64,000 nucleotides of DNA from assembly GCA_018389105.1 (NCBI GenBank), contig JACATO010001678.1:1-64000 (forward strand), given 5' to 3'. The notes beneath the pieces are model-generated. The model did not search any database and was not told the origin of the DNA. It saw only the letters and a program-made list of their open reading frames with translations. The stretch comes from Nautilus pompilius. Lineage: Eukaryota; Mollusca; Cephalopoda; Nautilida; Nautilidae. The stretch's first letter is position 1; each line of letters begins with the position of its first letter. This document shows positions 56,644 through 64,000 of this stretch, one piece after another. A program made the translations under genes and the position numbers.

Positions 56644-57138
56644 GGGAAATGCACGGAATGTCGCACACCGTGATCTCTGACCCGTCTAAAAATGTTCAAA
56701 AGCATGCCGAAAAAAAAAAAAATCCAACAGGTGAGAGAGATTATGATCGCTACAGGTAATCAAATCTCGGCATCACTAAGTCATCCGCGTGCAAAGGTAT
56801 CCATAGTAGTAGAAAATACGTACAATAATAAAGTGGGGGAGAGGGAGAAGATAATGATGTTATTTGTTGGGTTTTTTTGGTTTTTAATTTTTCTATTATA
56901 ACGAACTTCAGTTGTACTTTAATGTCGCAAACCTACCACACCCATTTTGGATATGCAGGGTTAACCCTTACACCAGACTGCGGTTACACGAGAATGTCCG
57001 TCACCAGGAAACTACTAAGCGTTAGCAACAGACAGCTGCTGTTCCGTATTTTAAGAACGCGGCAAATACATTCATTTCGATGCTCTTCGCGGTATCATTT
57101 ATGCGAACAAGAAAAATTGCTGATGGTAGCGAGCGCGG

Positions 57139-57149
57139 TTATCTCCCTT
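57139..57149 (+). repeat. TTATCTCCCTT motif, copy 2
   Basis: Lies only 8 bp before the candidate start codon at 57,157, in the position of a leader sequence. Confidence 0.5.
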
Positions 57150-57156
57150 GTTTCAC

Positions 57157-57263
57157 ATGTTCAAAATGGCGTTGACACTTAAATGTCAAGTAACTTTTAT
57201 GGGAGGGCACATCGCCGGTGGATTTTTAGCCCGTGTGAGAGATCAAAAGAAGGTGTGGAGTAG
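57157..57263 (+). CDS. Candidate first coding exon of an unidentified gene
   Basis: An in-frame stop at 57,127 is followed by ATG at 57,157 and a second ATG at 57,166 within CAAAATGGCG (YY1-type start). The frame MALTLKCQVTFMGGHIAGGF followed by LARVRDQKKVWS stays open up to a near-perfect donor (AGTAG|GTGAGT). A CpG-rich surround and position divergent from BMS1 fit a housekeeping gene's first exon. I do not recognise the protein, and found no second exon in the remaining 6.7 kb. An open frame of this length can occur by chance. Confidence 0.4.
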
Positions 57264-59255
57264 GTGAGTTAGCTACGGACATTGACTTTTACATTTTCTT
57301 ACGCGGCTAGGCTACTCGGTGGGCGGTTTCGAACTTTTGAGAGCTCCAGCCAGGCATGCCACGGAGTTAAACACGGTATTTAGTAGAGGTGTTTGTCTTT
57401 TTGATGTAGGTAGGCCAGGTGAATAAACTCCCCCCTTTTTTAAGTTCCTTCTCTAATTCCATCCGCGTTTCATGGAAGCCAGGCCTGGCTATTGGGCAGC
57501 GTGAGGTTTGTCGCTGGTCAATCTTAATTCATTAAATATTTTCGTAAATAGAGCAGAACTTTGTCAGGTGCGATTGGGTAATATGGTAGACGGAGGCGCT
57601 AACCCAGTTTCAGGCAAATATCTTCTGATTATATTGCTAGGTGTTGCTCTCGTGTTGTCCTTTTTTATAAAACTTTCTTCCTGTTCTTGTGTTTCTACTA
57701 ATCTGTTATTCAGTCATCAGAAATTGCTATTCCTATTCCTTGTTTCATTTGTAAGGGTCATAATTATATTTAATAAAAGCAGAATCTTGACATAACCCTC
57801 ACTACAGGTGGATTATCTGGTTAGAAACAGGATAGTTGAAAATGTATTTTTATATTTAGTTTTCAGTGTATTCCTGACCCGACAGTCGTAATGTAATACG
57901 AATTGTCGGATTCCTGACTGATTTTGATACATATAAAAGAAAATCTAGAGTTAGATGCACTGTAACGTGAAAACTATTATTTTTAATTCCTTAAAATTAA
58001 TTATAATTAAACTAACAATGTACGATATCATTTACAGCTATTTCTGTTCAGAATGAAAGTTTTTACGTCTGTTCTATAAGTTTTTAAAATAAATTAGTCT
58101 TTTCCTTATTTTTATATTAAAAACTTTAAATTCTTTAATTTTGGGTAAAGATTTTTTTTTTGTTAAGAAAAAAAAAATTAATTTGTTAAGTGTAATGCCT
58201 ACCATTTACAGAAATTCGACAAAACTTTGGTTTTTATGACTTATACTATTTGTAAAAACTTGTTTTTTGTCTGCTTAAAGATTAAATAAATATTTCTACA
58301 ATGACCTCAAATTTCTATAAGAAAAGAAAAACTTAGCATAAATATAAATCTGTTAATTTAAAAAAAGAAATGTTGATATAGTCATTTACTAAGAAAAAAT
58401 ATATTAAATTATGGAAAAGAACTGAGCTTTTGTCGATTTTCCATAATTTATGGTTTTGTATTCCTGTGTAAGAGATTATACTACTATTGGGCAACACTTA
58501 CGTCTCAAGAACTTAAACATGTTGTTTGTGTTCTGATTAAATGCATACATTTTGGAATTCCTAATTCCCCCAACACAGACACTTAATGTTATATTTTTTC
58601 ACTATTTGAGGAATGCCTTTTATATGCTATCTCATTTTACTCTTGTTAAATACCAGGCCACATACCTTCAATTGTCAAGGAATTCCTACCAATGATTAGA
58701 AAGTATCTGAAAAACAGAATAAATTTCCCAGGTGTGTCAGAGAGGTGAAGAAATTAAAAGTTGCTGATAAAATACCAGTTAGGCTAATCATCTGCTCAGT
58801 ATCATGTGTTCACTTAGTTTTTTGCATTATAATATGTAACGTTGGATGGATTACATAAAAAAAAAATTTTTAAAAAGAAATGGTTTTAGACAAATTTAAT
58901 CTATTGGTGGTTCTAAAATTACATTGGATGTGTGTGCATCCATGTTTACGCTATTTTCGCAACCCTCTCCCCCACACACACACAGACGTGCGATTTAATA
59001 TCCATATAGCGCTTGTACTAATTATGTATCTCAAAAAATAATTCTGAGGATTCCTTTGTTCAGTGCTATTATTCTATTTCAGGAAAATTTAAATTCATAA
59101 TTTGTTAACAAACAGAAATTGGTATTAACCTAAAAACAAAAAATACGGATAAGGTTATACCTCATTTAACCTACCCTTTGTTTAAAAAAGTTAAAATAAA
59201 CATGATGGTTACCTCCCATGATTCTTTGCCAGCCAACGTTCTTAAGAACAGTTAT
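57264..59255. other. AT-rich stretch, no exon recognised
   Basis: Would be intron of the candidate gene if that exon is real. Many A/T runs; no transposase motif. Confidence 0.4.
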
Positions 59256-59259
59256 AATT

Positions 59260-59530
59260 TTTCAGAGTTCATGAGGATTGATTTGGTAGAAGGTCCTACT
59301 GACCAAACAGGTTAAGCTCTGTGGTTGATGATAGACCTGAGGTAGTTGCAGAACTACTTTTCAGGATCAGAACACTTACAACCTTGGTGCAAGCATTGGA
59401 AAAAAAAAAAAAAAGATTCTCCCAACTTCTGATTAGATGTTGAAGGAAACCCAATGTGGAAGCGGCTATGCTAAAGAAGGAGAGTAAAGCAAACCATACC
59501 ACTTTCTAGACACCAAACATGACTTGAATT
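59260..59530 (-). mobile_element. SINE copy 6 (diverged)
   Basis: Minus strand: GGTATGGTTTGCTTTACTC, ATTGGGTTTCCTTCAACATC, then AATCAGAAGTTGGGAG. The order and sequence follow the core of copies 1 and 4, with more changes. The B box is weak. Confidence 0.5.
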
Positions 59531-62444
59531 TGTTATAAGTGAGCTGTAGTCATTGCCATGATAAGAAATCTTGCTGTGTTGATCTGATAGTTGTAACATG
59601 ATAATTGTGTATCAAATGTGCTTTATTTCTATTTGAAACCAATCTTTGATAAGAAAGTTGTTTTAGCTCTTAGATATTTTGTAAATGAAACCTACCCCTT
59701 TTCCAACCACATCTACTCACAATACAACATAGTGTGTTTTAATTTTAAATTTATAAGAGACTTAACATCAATTATATTTTTCTTTAGTTCGCTTTTTTGT
59801 ACAGAAGTGCCATGGATTATTAATAATAGAGACTATCCTGGTGGTTTTAATTCTACATTAAACATTAAAATAACTAAATAGGTAAGACAGTTATTAGGAG
59901 AAATAAAGAAGCTGATAATTTGTGTTAAAAGATAGGTCATATATTCACTGAAACTGTCAGTTGTTACTCGTATGTAACAGTGAGAATTATTGTCTGTATC
60001 TTTAATTCTGTACTTAGAAACAGAGGAGGAAATGTTGGATAATCAAAACAGGGTTAGAGTAATTATTTTGTTTGCCAGTAAACTAAATAACAAAGAAAAG
60101 GCAGATTTTTCTTTTGGCAACTTCAAGTAACAATGTAAGCTATCTAAGCTTTGTTTGACACAGGACAGGATTTTCTTTTTTTTCTAATTGTTTTAATGAC
60201 TCTCAAAATAGTGTATTTTTACTTTAGGATTAAATATGATTACTTAAACTAAACAAACAAAAAAAATAAAAATGGCTGATTATTTTGCAACTAATCTTTT
60301 TCCATTCTGTGGCATTTATCCATTTTTTCCCTTGGAAATTTTTAAGAAAAGTCAATTCAAGAGGGGGGGGGACAAAAATGTTGGATGGCATAGCTTTTCC
60401 AGCACATTAATTATTGAATAGGGACTAGACAGCTTTCCAGAAGGTCCAATATGATTCTTTTATATAGTAGATTTTTCATAATGACTTAAAAGAAACCCTG
60501 ACTATATTTTGGTGAGCATTTTATTATGAGTTATTTATTCATGATGTCCATTTTTATTTCACATTTTCCTGTTTTTGTTTGATTTTAATAGTTTTGGCAA
60601 TTATTAGAATGCAAGAAAATTGTTGATAATTTACAAATGATTTTGCTCATTTTATGCATAATTTGTTTGGGAATTAGTTTCTCTTTTTCTTAAATTTTCA
60701 ATATCTCAAATTTCTACCCTAAAGATCACCGGCTATTAAGTGAGTGCACTTTACCTTTAGAATTGAAATGTGAAAGTTGCTTCAGAGACTGGATAAAGTT
60801 GTAATGATGCCCTAGAGTAAAATTGGACCCATTATCTTTGAATGGATTTTTTTTTTTCATTAGTATTGAATTACTTTATTTAAAACTGGTGAAGTATGGG
60901 AAGATTGGCTAAAGAGTGCTTTCATAGATGGGATCCCAGTGGCAAAGTTGACATGAAAGTGTTGCTACATCCCACGCTATTAAGCTTGGTGTTGACAAGC
61001 TACACTCTTTGCTTTTTTTGGACTAAGTTAAAAGCTTACTGAATAGAATTTCTTTAATGTCTAAATTCTGGTTTTTTAAGGATTTGCAAGCACAGAAACC
61101 TGCAGCATCTAATGATCTGCAGCAAATGGATTTTTTTATTGCAGAGCTTTATATTAATTCTGTTAAAGTAATGAGTACCCAGACTAATTTCCAGTATACA
61201 ATGTCCTAGTTTAATCATGCTTGAGATTACAGCTGGATGAGTAAAAGACAACGTGTAGAATTCCACAAATTACCATTCTTTAGAGAGCTAAATTAAAAAA
61301 AAACTTAGATGGATTCTTTGGCTTTTATTCTTTTTTTAAAGTGATGAATCTCTTATGTCAGATAAAAATGCATTAATGATTTAGGTAAAGGGATAAGTTT
61401 TTTCTTTATCATTTAATGTATAATTTTTGTAAATGCTTTTGCAGCCACAACCATTTTATCACGATATTGCAATATGTTAAGATTACTTTCTAATTGTAAC
61501 CAGTATTGTACACACATGAACCTTGCAAAGGCCTGTAAACATAAGCTAGTTGCCATGGGCGATGAGAACAGTTCACTGATTATTTAACCTTACTATAACA
61601 GCTGTATGATCATTAATGTTGAACACAGCCATTTTTTTGGTTTTTGTGCTTAATATTGTTCTTGCACTGAAAATTGCTCAGTAAGGTTAACTGTCTTGGC
61701 ACTATCAAGGTCTTAATTTGTACTTGGACAGGGATAATAAACCATTGCTTTATTTCCAGACATCTGCAAAGTATGGAAATAAAGAATTTTGTGCCATTTG
61801 AATGTTTAGTTTGAGCCTGGGTTGGTTTTATGTAAAGTGTAAAATGATTCTTTGTCATTTTGTTCAATAAAAAACTTAATGGGATTTTCTAATTGTGAAA
61901 AGAAAACGCTCTAGGTTTTATATTCTTTAAACCTTCAGAATAATATAAATGCAGGAAAATGTTAAATAATTTTATAGTCTTAGTGAAATTTAGTATAGCT
62001 TATGATTTCTTACTATAATCTAACTCTAGTTTTCTTTAATTAATCCTTATCTATCTGAATCACCTGTCCTGCCTACAAAATAGAGTAATTTTCAAATGTG
62101 TGTATTGTTAAAGATATAATAAAATCAGTATAACATATGCAGTACAAAGAATTATAATGTAAAACAAAGCTAATACTGAATAATACCACACCCTTAGCAA
62201 ATACATTATTGCAAAGTTTATAACCGGAAAATGTGTTGTTCAATATTTAGTTGTGGCACAGCTGTGTGATGATCATAAACTAGCTCTTTGCCATTTTTCA
62301 CCAATGTTTATTTTTTCTAGATACCATGATATGATGGTAAAATTTCTAAATTGTTTCATAAAATTACTATATAATATATAAAGAAGAAAGGGCAACTATC
62401 AAAAATAATCCATACATGTAGATAAGGAGAGTGCTACAATAGTT
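59531..62444. other. AT-rich stretch, no gene recognised
   Basis: A/T-rich with poly-G at about 60,363 and poly-T runs. The longest open frames lack family features or splice support. Confidence 0.4.
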
Positions 62445-62715
62445 GTTGGTTGGCCAAATGGTTAGCCTACTGGACTTCTAAGGCTGAACGGCTGAGCTCT
62501 GATCCCACTTGGTAACGGCTTGTTTGGTGTACCTCTCTGGCAGTCTCTCTCACTCACACCAGTTGGCCACGTGGGTTTCTCCCACATTTAAAGATGAAGC
62601 ATTCTATTAGGGACTTCCAGGTTTGTTCAGTAGCAAAAAGGTGCTGTTGACACTTGCTATCCAAATACCATCTAACTTGGTGACCACCTATCAGCTACTA
62701 TTTTTAGTCTAGGAG
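62445..62715 (+). mobile_element. SINE copy 7 (reference copy)
   Basis: The most complete head: TTGGCCAAATGGTTAGCCTA (A-box-like, TGGCCAAATGG), then GGCTGAGCTCTGATCCC (B-box-like). These are followed by TTTGGTGTACCTCTCTGG, CTCACACCAGTTGGCCACG, GGGTTTCTCCCACATTTAAA and GATGAAGC. The tail contains AACTTGGTGACC, the reverse of the segment at 25.6 and 47.3 kb. A tRNA-related 5' end is inferred from box spacing. Confidence 0.68.
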
Positions 62716-64000
62716 ATAATGCTGAGGCCATTTGTGTTTCCACTATAAGACTTAGACAGACACTAGTTGTATTTAGTAAGAAAAGGGATTTATACCAGAA
62801 TGTGGAGAGTAAATCATAATAGGAGAATACTTTGCAATGCATCAGGTTTTTTTTTTAAATAGTTAGCTTAGGAAAGTGTTTTTTAAATGAAAAGGTCAAG
62901 AGTTTTAATTCCATTTCAAGTTTACATGGATTGATGTGCACACGCACTATCACCTGATAGTGAGTAGTATAAAGTACAGTTTTTGCACCCACTAAACCAT
63001 TAAAATCCAGAAGTTAAAACGAGCCCTTTCTTTCTTTCCCATCTTTATAGATTATTTCAAGTGCAGATTTCACAAAAATTTGCACTGGAGCTTGGATTTT
63101 TATAATTTTATTAGATTCTTTTTAACAAATTGAAGATGAAAATTATGCTTTTTCACTGCATTGCTGCCAAACACTTGGATGATGTACTTCTAAGCATTTT
63201 TGTGGTATACTTAAGTAGAAGTAAAGCTGCTTAAGCACATGGTGTATGCATCACTGTTAGCTGTATGTATGTAACCTTTGTTTCATTCATCCGTAAGTCA
63301 CTGGTTTTCATTTACTTGTCTCTCAGTTAAGCATAGAATATTACTTCACTTTTGTAATGCTAAATATTCTAGTCACTGTTTTTAGCTTGTCTGTCTTAAT
63401 GTCTAAAAGAAAGGGACTAACTACTACATTTGACTTTCTATGAAGAACATTTGCTGGTTCTAGATTTTGTAGTTAGCAAGGCATCTCTTTAAAATGAGGG
63501 TATTTACTCCTCCCCTTTCTAACAACCTTATCAAAGCCTATCAAATGGGATATATTTGATTCTTTTTTTGTTAGTGCTAGGTTAAACTGATTGGATATTC
63601 TACTTACTAAACTTTAATCTTTATCTACCAGCAGTTCTTTGATCCTTTTCTAATGTAGTGGACAATAAACGTGTATGTTTTCTTATCCTCAGTGATGTTG
63701 TTAAGTCTGTATTTTAAAATATTGATCTAAAAACAAATTTGCAGAATGTACAATTTAATAGATCATGGAGCTAAAGGTGCGCATTTTTCAATATGTACAA
63801 AATTAACTTGGAGCTCAGGAATAAAACAGTACATCAGCGTAATGTATTTTTTTTTAAAAGAAAAAAAAAATTATGTATTGAGGTTTTGCTTAGATACTGT
63901 GATTTTGTTTTCTTTGTCTCTAGTTCTTTGCTTGAAAGAACAGATTAAGTGATTTAACATTGTGGTGTGTGCAGTCCAAACAAACAAACAAACAAAAAAA
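62716..64000. other. AT-rich stretch, no gene recognised
   Basis: No coding exon or transposon recognised. The last bases form a CAAA microsatellite that continues past the window edge. Confidence 0.4.

Larger units (their letters stand above)
55871..57156. promoter_or_regulatory. Intergenic divergent-promoter region
   Basis: Lies between the BMS1 leader (minus) and the candidate exon at 57,157 (plus). CpG frequency rises after about 56,250. It contains two TTATCTCCCTT motifs and a 30-bp tandem duplication. Poly-A runs interrupt it. Confidence 0.35.

Noticed and set aside
62445..62530. A tRNA gene at the SINE head
   Set aside because: A- and B-box-like segments are present, but I could not draw a cloverleaf with a plausible anticodon arm, and the sequence continues into the SINE core.

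Overview
This is eukaryotic, intron-rich, AT-rich animal DNA. I infer a lophotrochozoan, most probably a marine mollusc such as a gastropod. The grounds are intron sizes and phases, a transposon load typical of aquatic invertebrates, and two copies of TTATCTCCCTT, a short motif I recall as common in molluscan genomes. The species is not determined.

Region 1 (1-12 kb) is mostly repeats. Its one recognisable coding exon (minus strand, about 3.13-3.67 kb) encodes a WSC domain followed by a PKD domain, the order found in polycystin-1. The exon runs into GCC-rich and AAG triplet repeats on one side. On the other side lies a 4.2-kb array of a 36-bp minisatellite. The array sits between inverted arms, and its unit is clearly related to those arms, so it looks like a Tc1/mariner-type MITE whose own end has been amplified about 115 times. 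An internally deleted mariner element (8,690-9,044) with perfect 32-bp ends, a CpG-rich block with a YY1-type ATG (about 10.75 kb), a GA microsatellite and an AAT microsatellite follow.

Region 2 (12.1-28.4 kb) holds a complete six-exon gene on the plus strand: glycerophosphodiester phosphodiesterase 1 (GDE1/MIR16), 325 residues, with an HRGG catalytic motif and one GC-AG intron. Introns 1 and 5 carry hAT and Tc1 remnants and a SINE copy.

Region 3 (30.2-55.9 kb) holds, on the minus strand and convergent with GDE1, a 25-coding-exon gene for the ribosome-biogenesis GTPase BMS1, plus a likely 5' untranslated exon with a short upstream ORF. All exon phases join, but three one-base insertions and one 3' splice site that reads TG instead of AG interrupt it. 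This means either assembly errors or a decaying copy. Its introns hold a fish-type Tc1 transposon, older Tc1, hAT and unclassified transposase remnants, and several SINE copies.

Region 4 (56-64 kb) has a CpG-bearing stretch with a possible first coding exon of an unidentified plus-strand gene (57,157-57,263), divergent from BMS1. AT-rich DNA with two more SINE copies follows, and I recognise no further exon.

GDE1 (lysophospholipid/glycerophosphodiester hydrolysis at membranes) and BMS1 (40S subunit assembly in the nucleolus) have no known shared pathway; their adjacency appears to be simple gene order.
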